A stretch of DNA of 64,000 nt from Gigantopelta aegis (GCF_016097555.1 NC_054713.1:124001-188000); one strand, 5' to 3'. Numbered from the stretch's first letter, positions 23,231 to 36,315 are shown. Translations and numbers: made by a program. Notes: a model not told the origin generated them from the sequence alone.

Positions 23231-24256
23231 ATGCTTGATAATGGGATACAAAACCGATGTAAGGAGTTGCTATGGCAACTCAAATGCAAACAGACCGAGT
23301 TGAATGGACTGGTTCTTCCTGGTGCTGCTCCTCCTTGTGACAATGTGTACAACACGACACACAATGGACTGAAACCAGTTTACTCGAGACACAAACTTGA
23401 CAGGTCACTGAGGCTTGTTGCCGGAGACGACGTGCCTACTGCCAGTCAGAGAGACAGAGAGGGCACCAGTCTACGGATTTACGATTCCGCTCCAAAGCCA
23501 AAATCAGTTACCATACAGTCAGACTTTGATGATGGCTATGAGAATGATGAAACTACAAAATGTAAACGTTTATTTGTGAAAAGAGACTCAAGTTTAGACC
23601 GGACTGAAACCAGTAATTTAAGTGACATACATTCTCATAGTTACACAACTGATGACAATCGGAGTAAAGACCGGTTTGCCTGTGATCAGAGTAAAGACCG
23701 GTCAGTTTCTTTTTCTCTCACGCCCAGAACTAGAAGTAGACGGAAACTCATTGACCGCAATGTCAAAGTCGGATCAGGATTGACTGACCTGGAAATCTCT
23801 GATAGTTATGATCCATCAAGTCGTCTTAATTTTAGCTACTCTCACGAGGATGAAGCGGATTTCTCTCTCAGATATTCGTACGACCGGGCGAGTACATTGG
23901 AACAACAAGCGGATCTCAAAGTTGTCGGGAGGAATCATACAACAGAAAAAACAGATCTTAAAGTGGTTGGGAGGAATTGTCAGGACGTAGAACAAACCAC
24001 GTTGGAACACCAGCAGATCAAGGCTCATCGGAACCTGGTCGGTACTGTGCGCGAGGCCGGCGACACAATTTCAGGAAAACAGAAAAAAGCCGCTGAGCCG
24101 CCACAGAGTGGCATGAACTCTGAGTCGCTGTCTGGCGTGGACGCAGACGTGTATTGTAGAAACCTGCGAGACGACGGAAACAACAAGAGACTCGCGTCAC
24201 TGCTCAAAGATTCCATTAAGTCGTACAACTTGTCGAGTTCATCACAGTTTAACTTG
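23231..24256 (+). CDS. MIIP: MIIP ortholog, coding exon 1
   Basis: First coding exon of a seven-exon gene (23231-24256, 25732-25910, 26914-26978, 35432-35579, 37129-37225, 38084-38188, 40860-41153; all junctions keep phase, about 637 aa). In human, MIIP (migration and invasion inhibitory protein, IIp45) binds IGFBP2 and restrains cell migration and mitotic progression; it has about 388 residues. The ATG at 23231 follows an acceptor at 23188, leaving a short 5' UTR; MLDNGIQNRCKELLWQLKCKQ is a plausible short N-terminal helix. The rest is low-complexity, charged and Ser-rich, with short internal duplications (SKDR twice, D-L-K-V-V-G-R-N twice), so the N-terminal half is poorly conserved and expanded. 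The exon ends ..FNL before GTATGTTAG in phase 0, where a minisatellite begins. Identity rests on exons 2, 5 and 6. Confidence 0.85.
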
Positions 24257-25010
24257 GTATGTTAGGGTCCAATAAGTCTTACAACTTGTCGAGTTCATCA
24301 CAGTTTAATTTGGTATGTTAGGGTCCAATAAGTCTTTCGATTTGTCGAGGAGAAGTTCATCACAGTTTAACTTGGTATGTTAGGGTTAGGGTCCAATAAG
24401 TCGTACAACTTGTCGAGTTCATCACAGTTTAACTTGGTATGTCAGGGTACAATAAGTCTTACGATTTGTCGAGGAGAAGTTCATCACAGTTTAACTTGGT
24501 ATGTTAGGGTTAGGGTCCAATAAGTCTTACAACTTGTCGAGTTCATCACAGTTTAATTTGGTATGTTAGGGTTAGGGTCCAATAAGTCTTACGATTTGTC
24601 GAGAAGTTCATCACAGTTTAACTTGGTATGTTAGGGTTAGGGTCCAATAAGTCTTACGATTTGTCGAGGAGAAGTTCATCAGTTTAACTTGGTATGTTAG
24701 GATTAGGGTCCAATAAGTCATACAACTTGTCAAGTTCATCACAGTTTAACTTGGTATGTTAGGGTTAGGGTCCAATAAGTCATACAACTTGTCGAGTTCA
24801 TCACAGTTTAACTTGGTATGTTAGGGTTAGGGTCCAATAAGTCATACAACTTGTCGAGTTCATCACAGTTTAACTTGGTATGTTAGGGTTAGGGTCCAAT
24901 AAGTCGTACAACTTGTCAAGTTCATCATGGTTTAACTTGGTATGTTAGGGTTAGGGTCCAATAAGTCATACAACTTGTCAAGTTCATCACGGTTTAACTA
25001 GGTACATAAG
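24218..25010 (+). repeat. intron-1 minisatellite duplicating the exon 1 donor site
   Basis: About 12 units of 57-66 bp. Each combines the last 39 exon bases (AAGTCGTACAACTTGTCGAG onward) with GTATGTTAGGGTTAGGGTCC from the intron, so each carries an intact-looking 5' splice site. The first copy is the real exon end. Reading past any donor meets TAG within three codons. Confidence 0.92.
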
Positions 25011-25437
25011 GGCTGTTAAGAATGGATCACACCGTGGGAGGGGGGTGTCACAGAATAAGATTTTATTTACATCAGGTTCCGATTTTTGGTACATTCGTGC
25101 GAAATTCTTCCAACTGTAATGTATCCAGTCTGTAAACAAAACCAAGACTCCATAATCAGGCATTACATTTGGGGAGAGGGGGATTTTGGCCAGAATCATA
25201 AATATGTTTTAATAAAGATATTTGTTGATTCCGCCTTGTAAACCTTTGATTCCAACCTCAAATCTGAGATTCGTGGATACACGAATTCCTGCGAAATTCC
25301 CAGTCTAGTATTAAATACTAATAATGGTTGCCGTGGCTACTTGTCTTTGCAGACATGTTGATATCGTTGGTTTGGCCTTGCCACAATGTTAAGATGTGGG
25401 ATGTGTCGGTGGTCATTAGAGCACTTGTCCATGCAAT

Positions 25438-25610
25438 AAACAAGTTTGTTTTGTTTAATGACACCACTAGAGCACATCGGCTATTGGATGTCAATGTCCA
25501 TGCAATAAGTCATAGAATTGATCATACTTGTTTCCCATCCCAACCAGTGGCCCACGACTGGCGCATATAACAATGTGGTCCTGTTTATAGCAATGTGCAT
25601 ATAAAAGGCC
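25438..25610. mobile_element. SINE fragment in MIIP intron 1
   Basis: AAGTTTGTTTTGTTTAATGA followed by CACCACTAGAGCACA and GCTATTGGATGTCAA is the tail region of the tRNA-derived SINE family. The remainder is diverged. Confidence 0.65.
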
Positions 25611-25731
25611 CCTTTCTGCATTTACAATAAATATTGATCAGGTGTCAAAATAACCATGTGCGTTTAATAACCACAGTTTCAGACTCTGCTGAAGTGGCAT
25701 TAACACATTCCTTTCCTTTGTTATTATGTAG

Positions 25732-25910
25732 ACTAACAACGCCAGGCCGTCGCTAAGCCGACAGGAGCAGAGGCTGCTGGGATATGATTGGATTGCAGCG
25801 CTGCTTGACAATGACTCTAATTTGATTGACGAAACCGAGTCGTTCTTTCAGGACATCAAAAACTTCCGCCGTGTCAACAAAGATCAGTGTTCCAACCAAT
25901 TCTACATGGA
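25732..25910 (+). CDS. MIIP: MIIP coding exon 2 (conserved GYDWIA..LLD block)
   Basis: Acceptor TTATTATGTAG at 25721-25731, donor GTGAGT at 25911; 179 nt, entering in phase 0. It encodes L-L-G-Y-D-W-I-A-A-L-L-D and, further on, F-R-R-V-N-K-D-Q-C, which matches the most conserved part of MIIP as I know it (GYDWIAGLLD, then an FR.xN..EC segment). No enzymatic function is implied; the segment is a protein-interaction region of a cytosolic/nuclear protein. Confidence 0.9.
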
Positions 25911-26255
25911 GTGAGTCACATGAATATCTTATTATTAGTCAATTCTACATGAGTGAGTCACATTATCTCTTATTGGTCAGTTCTACATGAGTGAGTCACA
26001 TGTATCTCTTATTGGTCAGTTCTACATGAGTGAGTCACATTATCTCTTATTGGTCAGTTCTACATGAGTGAGTCACATGTATCTCTTATTAGTCAGTTCT
26101 ACATGAGTGAGTCACATTATCTCTTATTAGTCAGTTCTACATGAGTGAGTCACATGTATCTCTTATTAGTCAGTTCTACATGAGTGAGTCACATGTATAT
26201 CTTATTAGTCAATTCTACATGGAGTGAGTTGCACGAATATCTTAGTAGTCAAACT
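25892..26255 (+). repeat. intron-2 minisatellite duplicating the exon 2 donor site
   Basis: Nine donor copies in total (25911, then near 25953, 25991, 26030, 26068, 26107, 26144, 26183 and 26224) in units of 37-39 bp that contain TTCTACATG(G)A followed by GTGAGTCACATG. The last unit keeps the exon-like GGAGTGAGT, while the middle units have lost one G. Confidence 0.93.
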
Positions 26256-26474
26256 TTGACAGATCTTTTACTTCAGTACCCTGTTTGGTTCTGCAATATG
26301 GTTTTGATAGATGTAGTGACTACATACATTGTACATGTAGTATATTTGTTTCTATATTTTCAGCCACTGGCCCAAACTGTCCTGATCGTGTGATTTAAGC
26401 CAATTTACTTGTTTACATGTACAAGTAGACCAGATTTCCACTTACATATTTCTACATTGTTCGTTTCAGTGTCG

Positions 26475-26835
26475 TATATATGTATAGAAAATGATAAACA
26501 AGTTACCAGTTATTATAAAAATTATGTCCAGAATGAAATAATTTTCGCTTATCATGATGTGGCATATGAAAATTATTTTATGAGGACATAAATTTGATGA
26601 TAACTGGTCCTGAGGTTGTTGTTCAATTTACAACCTTAAGTTAGTTTTTTTAATTCTCTGGAAGTTTTATTTTCGATATCCATACAGGTATATGTAAAAA
26701 CGGTGTGAATAACGTTACACACTATTCTGAATATTGTTATAACTGTGTATTTGTCACATCATGATGACATCACTTTTAGTACCAATAAGATTCTTGGTTT
26801 GTAAACGCCAAATCGTCCTATGATATATTGTACGT
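26475..26835. mobile_element. non-coding element related to the inverted-repeat arm
   Basis: Contains the ACCAGTTATTAT / ATAACTGGT palindrome (about 26500-26610). It then has blocks also present in the left arm, in the same order (GTTATAACTGTG, TTTAGTACCAATAAGATTCT, TTGTAAACGCCAAATCGTCC). It is an internally deleted relative of the 8.6-10.0 kb arm. Confidence 0.65.
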
Positions 26836-26913
26836 TTTTCTTATTTTGTGTAACATAAAGTTGATGTTGCAAATAAAATGTAATAAATGTGTGACTGTTT
26901 ATTTGTTTAACAG

Positions 26914-26978
26914 AGGACCACTGTCATTGGCTATTGATTTGAAGCCTTCACCAGTTGTCACGGCGATATCAGAGTCCA
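26914..26978 (+). CDS. MIIP: MIIP coding exon 3
   Basis: 65-nt exon between TTTGTTTAACAG and GTAAGTGG, entering with two carried bases and leaving one. It encodes E-G-P-L-S-L-A-I-D-L-K-P-S-P. It is too short for an independent call; it is supported by the phase agreement with exons 2 and 4 and by canonical splice sites. An 8-kb array begins about 5-20 nt after its donor. Confidence 0.75.
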
Positions 26979-27306
26979 GTAAGTGGTAAAAGTTATATAA
27001 TGGGGATGTTAGAGTGGTATGAATATAGAGTTATAGAACTATATAATGGGGATGTTAGAGTGGTATGAATATTTCACGTAGAGTTATAGAACTATATAAT
27101 GGGGATGTTAGAGTGGTATGAATATTTCACATAGAGTTATAGAACTATATAATGGGGATGTTAGAGTGGTATGAATATTTCACATAGAGTTATAGAACTA
27201 TATAATGGGGATGTTAGAGTGGTATGAATATTTCACATAGAGTTGTAGATCTATATAATGGGGATGTTAGAGTGATATGAATATTTCATATAGAGTTATA
27301 GATAGG

Positions 27307-27847
27307 GAATAACTGGTTACTGTCTTAAGATATCAGCTTTATCCTGCGAAGGTTAGAGTGGCGAATGCAGTGAGGCTCTGCCAAGCTGCATTCGCCATTC
27401 GCCCTGAGCAGGATGAAGTCAATATCCTAAGACAGTAACCAGTTATTTCTTTTATCCTGCAATCCTACAGCAATTTTCAGAAAATCATTATTTATTCCAG
27501 TTTTGTGTATGCAAATCAAGTATTGTCAATCTAGCAAGGCTTTTGCCATATGACATCATTATTTGTAAACGCTAGCTACATTCTGTCACATTAAAAAAGC
27601 GTTTCTAAACTCTTAATTCATAAATAAATATACAAGTTCTGCACTATTATCGCAAGCTAAAAGTTATTTTCTTTACTGTACTTCAACAAATGATTTAAAG
27701 AGTATGTTTATTGAAAATCTACTCTGAAATACTGGAGTCGAGTTAGGCTTATGTCACGTGATCTATATATTTTTTCAGTGACGGAAAATATAGAGATTTA
27801 TCTAGTCATCATATCGTGCCAATGTATACAGTGATTGCTGGATAAAA
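27307..27847. mobile_element. foldback plus MITE-like insertion in the array, copy 1
   Basis: Begins with a palindrome of about 140 bp whose ends are AATAACTGGTTACTGTCTTA and complement, with an inner GCGAATGCAG..CTGCATTCGC stem. This is followed by about 400 bp bounded by TTTATCCTGCAATC and GATTGCTGGATAAA. It interrupts the 51-bp repeat. Confidence 0.75.
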
Positions 27848-28429
27848 CTATATAATGGGGATTTGAGAGTGGTATGAATATTTCACATAGAATTATAGAA
27901 CTATATAATAGGGATGTTAAGAGTGGTATGAATATTTCATGTAGAATATAGAACTATATAATGGGGATGTTAGAGCGGTATGAATATTTCACATAGAGTT
28001 ATAGAACTATATAATGGGGATGTGAGAGTGGTATGAATATTTCACATAGAGTTGTAGAACTCTATAATGGGGATGTGAGAGTGGTATGAATATTTCACAT
28101 AGAGTTGTAGAACTCTATAATGGGGATGTTAGAGTGGTATGAATATTTCAGATAGAGTTATAGAACTATATAATGGGGATGTTAGAGTGGTATGAATATT
28201 TCACGTAGAGTTATAGAACTATATAATGGGGATGTTAGAGTGGTATGAATATTTCACATAGAGTTATAGAACTATATAATGGGGATGTTAGAGTGGTATG
28301 AATATTTCACATAGAGTTATAGAACTATATAATGGGGATGTTAGAGTGGTATGAATATTTCACATAGAGTTATAGATCTATATAATGGGGATGTTAGAGT
28401 GGTATGAATATTTCATATAGAGTTATAGA

Positions 28430-28936
28430 TAGGGAATAACTGGTTACTGTCTTAAGATATCAGCTTTATCCTGCGAAGGTTAGAGTGGCGAATGCAGTGA
28501 GGCTCTGCCAAGCTGCATTCGCCATTCACCCTGAGCAGGATGAAGCCAATATCCTAAGACAGTAACCAGTTATTTCTTTTATCCTGCAATCCTACATCAA
28601 TTTTCAGAAAATCATTATTTATTCCAGTTTTGTGTATGCAAATCAAGTATTGTCAACCTAGCAAGGCTTTTGCCATATGACATCATTATTTGTAAACGCT
28701 AGCTACGTACTGTCACATTAAAAAAGTTCTGCACTATTATCGCAAGGTAAAAGTTATTTTCTTTACTGTACTTCAACAAATGATTTAAAGAGTATGTTTA
28801 TTGAAAATCTACTCTGAAATACTGGAGTCGAGTTAGGCTTATGTCACGTGATCTATATATTTTTTCAGTGACGGAAAATATAGATATTTATCTAGTCATC
28901 ATATCGTGCTAATGTATACAGTGATTGCTGGATAAA
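28430..28936. mobile_element. foldback plus MITE-like insertion in the array, copy 2
   Basis: Nearly identical to 27307-27847 but lacking roughly 40 bp in its middle part. It is flanked by the same array-unit variants, so it was copied by duplication of about 1.1 kb rather than by a second transposition. Confidence 0.8.
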
Positions 28937-31900
28937 ACTATATAATGGGGATTTGAGAGTGGTATGAATATTTCACATAGAATTATAGAACTATATAATA
29001 GGGATGTTAAGAGTGGTATGAATATTTCATGTAGAATATAGAACTATATAATGGGGTTGTTAGAGCGGTATGAATATTTCACATAGAGTTATAGAACTAT
29101 ATAATGGGGATGTTAGAGTGGTATGAATATTTCACAGAGTTATAGAACTATATAATGGGGATGTTAGAGTGGTATGAATATTTCACAGAGTTATAGAACT
29201 ATGTTAGAATGGTATGAATATTTCACTGAGTTATAGAACTATATAATGGGGATGTTAGAGTGGTATGAATATTTCACATAGAGTTATAGAACTATATAAT
29301 GGGGATGTTAGAGTGGTATGGATATTTCGTGTATTTATAGAACTATATAATGGGGAGTTATAGAATAGAACTATATAATGGGGATGTGAGAGTGGTATGA
29401 ATATTTCACATACAGTTATAGAACTATATAATGGGGATGTGAGAGTGGTATGAATATTTCATATAGAGTTATAGAACTATATAATGGGGATGTGAGAGTG
29501 GTATGAATATTTTGTGTAGTTATAGAACTAAATAATGGGGATGTTAGAATGGTATGAATATTTCACAGAGTTATAGAACTATATAATGGGGATGTGAGAG
29601 TGGTATGAATATTTCACATAGAGTTATAGAACTATATAATGGGGATGTTAGAGTGGTATGGATATTTCGTGTATTTATAGAACTATATAATGGGGATGTG
29701 AGAGTGGTATGAATATTTTGTGTAGTTATAGAACTATATAATGGGGATGTGAGAGTGGTATGAATATTTCAAATAGAGTTATAGAACTATATAATGGGGA
29801 TGTGAGAGTGGTATGAATATTTCACATAGAGTTATAGAACTATATAATGGGGATGTGAGAGTGGTATGAATATTTCACAGAGTTGTAGAACTCTATAATG
29901 GGGATGTTAGAGTGGTATGAATATTTCACATAGAGTTATAGAACTATATAATGGGGATGTGAGAGTGGTATGAATATTTCACATAGTTATAGTTATAGAA
30001 CTATATAATGGGGATGTTAAGTGTGGTATGAATATTTCACATAGTTATAGAACTATATAATGGGGATGTTAAGAGTGGTATGAATATTTCATGTAGAATA
30101 TAGAACTATATAATGGGGATGTTAGAGTGGTATGGATATTTCACGTAGAGTTATAGAACTATATAATGGGGATGTGAGAGTGGTATGAATATTTCATATA
30201 GAGTTATAGAACTATATAATGGGGATGTGAGAGTGGTATGAATATTTCATACAGTTATAGAACTATATAATGGGGATGTGAGAGTGGTATGAATATTTCA
30301 TATAGAGTTATAGAACTATATAATGGGGATGTGAGAGTGGTATGAATATTTTGTGTAGTTATAGAACTATATAATGGGGATGTTAGAATGGTATGAATAT
30401 TTCACAGAGTTATAGAACTATATAATGGGGATGTGAGAGTGGTATGAATATTTCACATAGAGTTATAGAACTATATAATGGGGATGTTAGAGTGGTATGG
30501 ATATTTCGTGTATTTATAGAACTATATAATGGGGATGTGAGAGTGGTATGAATATTTTGTGTAGTTATAGAACTATATAATGGGGATGTGAGAGTGGTAT
30601 GAATATTTCAAATAGAGTTATAGAACTATATAATGGGGATGTGAGAGTGGTATGAATATTTCACATAGAGTTATAGAACTATATAATGGGGATGTGAGAG
30701 TGGTATGAATATTTCACAGAGTTGTAGAACTCTATAATGGGGATGTTAAGAGTGGTATGAATATTTCACATAGAGTTGTAGAACTCTATAATGGGGATGT
30801 TAAGAGTGGTATGAATATTTCACATAGAGTTATAGATCTATATAATGGGGATGTTAAGTGTGGTATGAATATTTCACATAGTTATAGAACTATATAATGG
30901 GGATGTTAAGAGTGGTATGAATATTTCATGTAGAATATAGAACTATATAATGGGGATGTTAGAGTGGTATGGATATTTCACGTAGAGTTATAGAACTATA
31001 TAATGGGGATGTGAGAGTGGTATGAATATTTCATATAGAGTTATAGAACTATATAATGGGGATGTTAGAGTGGTATGAATATTTCATATAGAGTTGTAGA
31101 ACTATATAATGGGGATGTGAGAGTGGTATGAATATTTCATATAGAGTTGTAGAACTATATAATGGGGATGTTAAGAGTGGTATGAATATTTCACATAGAG
31201 TTATAGAACTATATAATGGGGATGTTAAGAGTGGTGTGAATATTTCATGTAGAATATAGAACTATATAACGGGGATGTTAGAGTGGTATGAATATTTCAC
31301 ATAGAGTTATAGAATTATATAATGGGGATGTTAAGAGTGGTATGAATATTTCATGTAGAATATAGAACTATATAATGGGGATGTTAGAGTGGTATGAATA
31401 TTTCACATAGAGTTGTAGAACTATATAATGGGGATGTGAGAGTGGTATGAATATTTCACATAGAGTTGTAGAACTATATAATGGGGATGTGAGAGTGGTA
31501 TGAATATTTCACATAGAGTTATAGAACTATATAATGGGGATGTTAGAGTGGTATGAATATTTCATGTAGAATATAGAACTATATAATGGGGATGTGAGAG
31601 TGGTATGAATATTTCATGTAGAATATAGAACTATATAATGGGGATGTGAGAGTGGTATGAATATTTTGTGTATTTATAGAACTATATAATGGGGATGTGA
31701 GAGTGGTATGAATATTTTGTGTAGTTATAGAACTATATAATGGGGATGTTAGAGTAGTATGAATATTTCATATAGAGTTATATAATGGGGATGTGAGAGT
31801 GGTATGAATATTTCATATAGAGTTATAGAACTATATAATGGGGATGTTAAGAGTGGTATGAATATTTCATGTATTTACAGAACTATATAATGGGGATGTG

Positions 31901-34900
31901 AGAGTGGTATGAATATTTCATGTATTTATAGAACTATATAATGGGGATGTGAGAGGTATGAATATGTCATATAGAGTTACAGAACTATATAATGGGGATG
32001 TGAGAGTGGTATGAATATTTCATATAGAGTTATAGAACTATATAATGGGGATGTTAAGAGTGGTATGAATATTTCATGTATTTATAGAACTATATAATGG
32101 GGATGTGAGAGTGGTATGAATATTTCATGTATTTATAGAACTATATAATGGGGATGTGAGAGGTATGAATATGTCATATAGAGTTATAGAACTATATAAT
32201 GGGGATGTGAGAGAGGTATGAATATTTCGTGTATTTATAGAACTATATAATGGGGTGAGAGTGGTATGAATATTTCATGTATTTATAGAACTATATAATG
32301 GGGATGTGAGAGTGGTATGAATATTTCGTGTATTTATAGAACTATATAATGGGGATGTGAGAGTGGTATGAATATTTCATGTATTTATAGAACTATATAA
32401 TGGGGATGTGAGAGTGGTATGAATATTTCATGTATTTATAGAACTATATAATGGGGATGTGAGAGGTATGAATATCTCATATAGAGTTATAGAACTATAT
32501 AATGGGGATGTGAGAGAGGTATGAATATGTCATATAGAGTTACAGAACTATATAATGGGGATGTGAGAGTGGTATGAATATTTCATATAGAGTTATAGAA
32601 CTATATAATGGGGATGTTAAGAGTGGTATGAATATTTCATGTATTTATAGAACTATATAATGGGGATGTGAGAGTGGTATGAATATTTCATGTATTTATA
32701 GAACTATATAATGGGGATGTGAGAGGTATGAATATGTCATATAGAGTTATAGAACTATATAATGGGGATGTGAGAGAGGTATGAATATTTCATGTATTTA
32801 TAGAACTATATAATGGGGTGAGAGTGGTATGAATATTTCATGTATTTATAGAACTATATAATGGGGATGTTAGAGTGGTATGGATATTTCACGTAGAGTT
32901 ATAGAACTATATAATGGGGATGTTAGAGTGGTATGAATATTTCATATAGAGTTGTAGAACTATATAATGGGGATGTGAGAGTGGTATGAATATTTCATAT
33001 AGAGTTGTAGAACTATATAATGGGGATGTTAAGAGTGGTATGAATATTTCATGTAGAATATAGAACTATATAACGGGGATGTTAGAGTGGTATGAATATT
33101 TCACATAGAGTTATAGAACTATATAATGGGGATGTGAGAGTGGTATGAATATTTCATATAGAGTTGTAGAACTATATAATGGGGATGTTAAGAGTGGTAT
33201 GAATATTTCATGTAGAATATAGAACTATATAACGGGGATGTTAGAGTGGTATGAATATTTCACATAGAGTTATAGAACTATATAATGGGGATGTTAAGAG
33301 TGGTATGAATATTTCATGTAGAATATAGAACTATATAATGGGGATGTTAGAGTGGTATGAATATTTCACGTAGAGTTGTAGAACTATATAATGGGGATGT
33401 GAGAGTGGTATGAATATTTCACATAGAGTTGTAGAACTATATAATGGGGATGTGAGAGTGGTATGCATATTTCACATAGAGTTATAGAACTATATAATGG
33501 GGATGTTAGAGTGGTATGAATATTTCATATAAGAGTTATAGAACTATATAATGGGGATGTGAGAGTGGTATGAATATTTCATGTAGAATATAGAACTATA
33601 TAATGGGGATGTGAGAGTGGTATGAATATTTCGTGTATTTATAGAACTATATAATGGGGATGTGAGAGTGGTATGAATATTTTGTGTAGTTATAGAACTA
33701 TATAATGGGGATGTGAGAGTGGTATGAATATTTCATATAGAGTTATATAATGGGGATGTGAGAGTGGTATGAATATTTCATATAGAGTTATGGAACTATA
33801 TAATGGGGATGTTAAGAGTGGTATGAATATTTCATGTATTTACAGAACTATATAATGGGGATGTGAGAGTGGTATGAATATTTCATGTATTTATAGAACT
33901 ATATAATGGGGATGTGAGAGGTATGAATATGTCATATAGAGTTACAGAACTATATAATGGGGATGTGAGAGTGGTATGAATATTTCATATAGAGTTATAG
34001 AACTATATAATGGGGATGTTAAGAGTGGTATGAATATTTCATGTATTTATAGAACTATATAATGGGGATGTGAGAGTGGTATGAATATTTCATGTATTTA
34101 TAGAACTATATAATGGGGATGTGAGAGGTATGAATATGTCATATAGAGTTATAGAACTATATAATGGGGATGTGAGAGAGGTATGAATATTTCATGTATT
34201 TATAGAACTATATAATGGGGTGAGAGAGTGGTATGAATATTTCATGTATTTATAGAACTATATAATGTGGTGAGAGTGGTATGAATATTTTGTGTATTTA
34301 TAGAACTATATAATGGGGATGTGAGAGTGGTATGAATATTTCATGTATTTATAGAACTATATAATGGGGATGTGAGAGTGGTATGAATATTTCATGTATT
34401 TATAGAACTATATAATGGGGATGTGAGAGGTATGAATATGTCATATAGAGTTATAGAACTATATAATGGGGATGTGAGAGAGGTATGAATATTTCATGTA
34501 TTTATAGAACTATATAATGGGGTGTGAGAGTGGTATGAATATTTCATGTATTTATAGAACTATGTAATGTGGATGTGAGAGTGGTATGAATATTTCGTGT
34601 ATTTATAGAACTATGTAATGGGGATGTGAGAGTGGTATGAATATTTCATGTATTTACAGAACTATATAATGGGGATGTGAGAGTGGTATGAATATTTCAT
34701 GTATTTATAGAACTATATAATGGGGATGTTAGAGGTATGAATATTTCATGTAGAGTTATAGAACTATATAAATGGGATGTGAGAGTGGTATGAATATTTC
34801 ATGTAGAGTTATAGAACTATATAAATGGGATGTGAGAGTGGTATGAATATTTCATGTATTTATAGAACTATATAATGGGGATGTGAGAGTGGTATGAATA

Positions 34901-35324
34901 TTTCATGTATTTATAGAACTATATAATGGGGTGAGAGAGTGGTATGAATATTTCATGTATTTATAGAACTATATAATGGGGATGTGAGAGTGGTATGAAT
35001 ATTTCGTGTATTTATAGAACTATATAATGGGGATGTGAGAGTGGTATGAATATTTTGTGTAGTTATAGAACTATGTAATGGGGATGTGAGAGTGGTATGA
35101 ATATTTCATGTAGAGTTATAGAACTAAATAATATAGTATTCGTTACTGGGATTGGCATGTCGGAGAGATGAGTTTCAGTTTAACATGTTCAATCTTGAAT
35201 CCCATGTATTGCTTCGTGCTTCAATCTACTCGGCAAACATGATAGTGTCAGTAACCAAAATTTAATTTCAGCTGCAATTTTGGAGAGAAAAAATAATGTT
35301 CTGGTATATTTATTGTTATTTGAT

Positions 35325-35440
35325 TTATTTCAAAAGTAAAACTGCACATCGTGAATGACTAGCTGTTTACAATTTGTTTCAGAAATGAAACCATACTTAG
35401 TGAATGACTAGCTGTTAACGATTTTTTTCAGAAGTAAAAC
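35325..35440 (+). repeat. triplicated acceptor plus exon 4 start
   Basis: Three tandem units of about 50 bp: TTCAAAAGTAAAACTGCACA (35328), TTTCAGAAATGAAACCATAC (35378) and the functional TTTCAGAAGTAAAACCGTAC (35426). Each is followed by (T/C)GTGAATGAC(C/T). The middle unit keeps a plausible AG acceptor; the first has lost it. Confidence 0.85.
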
Positions 35441-35579
35441 CGTACATCGTGAATGACCGATTGTTTACGACTCCACTAAAGAGATGTCTCCTTGACGATC
35501 TAGGGGCCGCAAATGATGAGGATGAGAAGAAGAACGAACGGCAGAAGGAGCCGTGTTACGAGGAGCCGAGATTTGTCAG
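35432..35579 (+). CDS. MIIP: MIIP coding exon 4
   Basis: 148 nt between ATTTTTTTCAG and GTTTCTCG. Read in the phase left by exon 3 it gives V-K-P-Y-I-V-N-D-R-L-F-T-T-P-L, comparable to the YRVN.RLF..PL segment of vertebrate MIIP, then an acidic/basic stretch and E-E-P-R-F-V-R that joins directly to exon 5. Confidence 0.85.
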
Positions 35580-36315
35580 GTTTCTCGCGATTATCACGTT
35601 TAAATAACAGCTACATGTGTATAACAGGGCTAGATTGGGGGGGGTGTCGGGGTGGTGTGTCAGGTTTAAATAACAGAGCTAGATCAGTCGGGGGGGGGGG
35701 GGTTGTCGAGTTTCTCACGATTATTACGTTTACAGAGTCAAGGGGTTGTTTGCTGACTCTAAACCAGTTTAAATAACATCTACATGAACAAGGCTAGGTC
35801 GGGGGGTGGTGGTGTGGGGTGTCAGGTTTAAATAACATCTACATGTGTATAACAGGGCTAAGTCGGGGGGGGGGGGGGGGGGGTCAGGTTTAAATAACAG
35901 CTACATGTGTATAACAGGGCTAGATTGGGGGATGTCGGGGTGGTTTGTCAGGTTTAAATAACAGCTACATGTGTATAATAGGGCTAGATTGGGGGGTGTC
36001 GGGGTGGTGTATTAGGTTTAAATAACATCTACATGTGCATAACAGGGCTAGGTTGGGGGGGGGGGGTCAGGTTTAAATAACAGCTACATGTGTATAACAG
36101 GGCTAGATTGGGGGATGTCGGGGTGGTTTGTCAGGTTTAAATAACAGCTACATGTGTATAATAGGGCTAGATTGGGGGGTGTCGGGGTGGTGTATTAGGT
36201 TTAAATAACATCTACATGTGCATAACAGGGCTAGGTTGGGGGGGGGGGGGGTCAGGTTTAAATAACAGCTACATGTGTATAACAGGGCTAGATCAGGGGA
36301 TGGGTGGGGGGGTCA
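35568..36315 (+). repeat. intron-4 minisatellite duplicating the exon 4 donor, G-rich
   Basis: About ten degenerate units of 60-90 bp containing (T)GTCAGGTTTAAATAACA, CTACATGTGTATAACAGGGC and a G-run of up to about 17 bases (for example 35867-35883). The GTCAG/GTTT junction equals the exon 4 donor. One unit also keeps the TTTCTC(A/G)CGATTATNACG that follows the real donor. Confidence 0.88.

Larger units (their letters stand above)
26985..35130 (+). repeat. 8.1-kb intron-3 minisatellite (about 50-53-bp unit)
   Basis: Well over 100 units of TATAGAACTATATAATGGGG followed by ATGT(T/G)AGAGTGGTATGAATAT and a variable spacer (TTCACATAGAG, TTCATGTATT, TTTGTGTAG). Spacer types recur in runs, so multi-unit blocks were copied together. 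Two copies of a foldback-containing insertion (27307-27847, 28430-28936) sit inside. No coding potential. Confidence 0.97.

Noticed and set aside
24257..24960. Interstitial telomere
   Set aside because: Only two TTAGGG hexamers per unit inside a longer intron-derived repeat; not a telomeric tract.
24218..26255. CRISPR-like direct repeats
   Set aside because: Units are contiguous or have repeat-derived spacers, not unique spacers of constant length; the setting is a eukaryotic intron.
35513..35776. Arg-rich + strand ORF
   Set aside because: Out of frame with MIIP exon 4 and running into the G-rich array.
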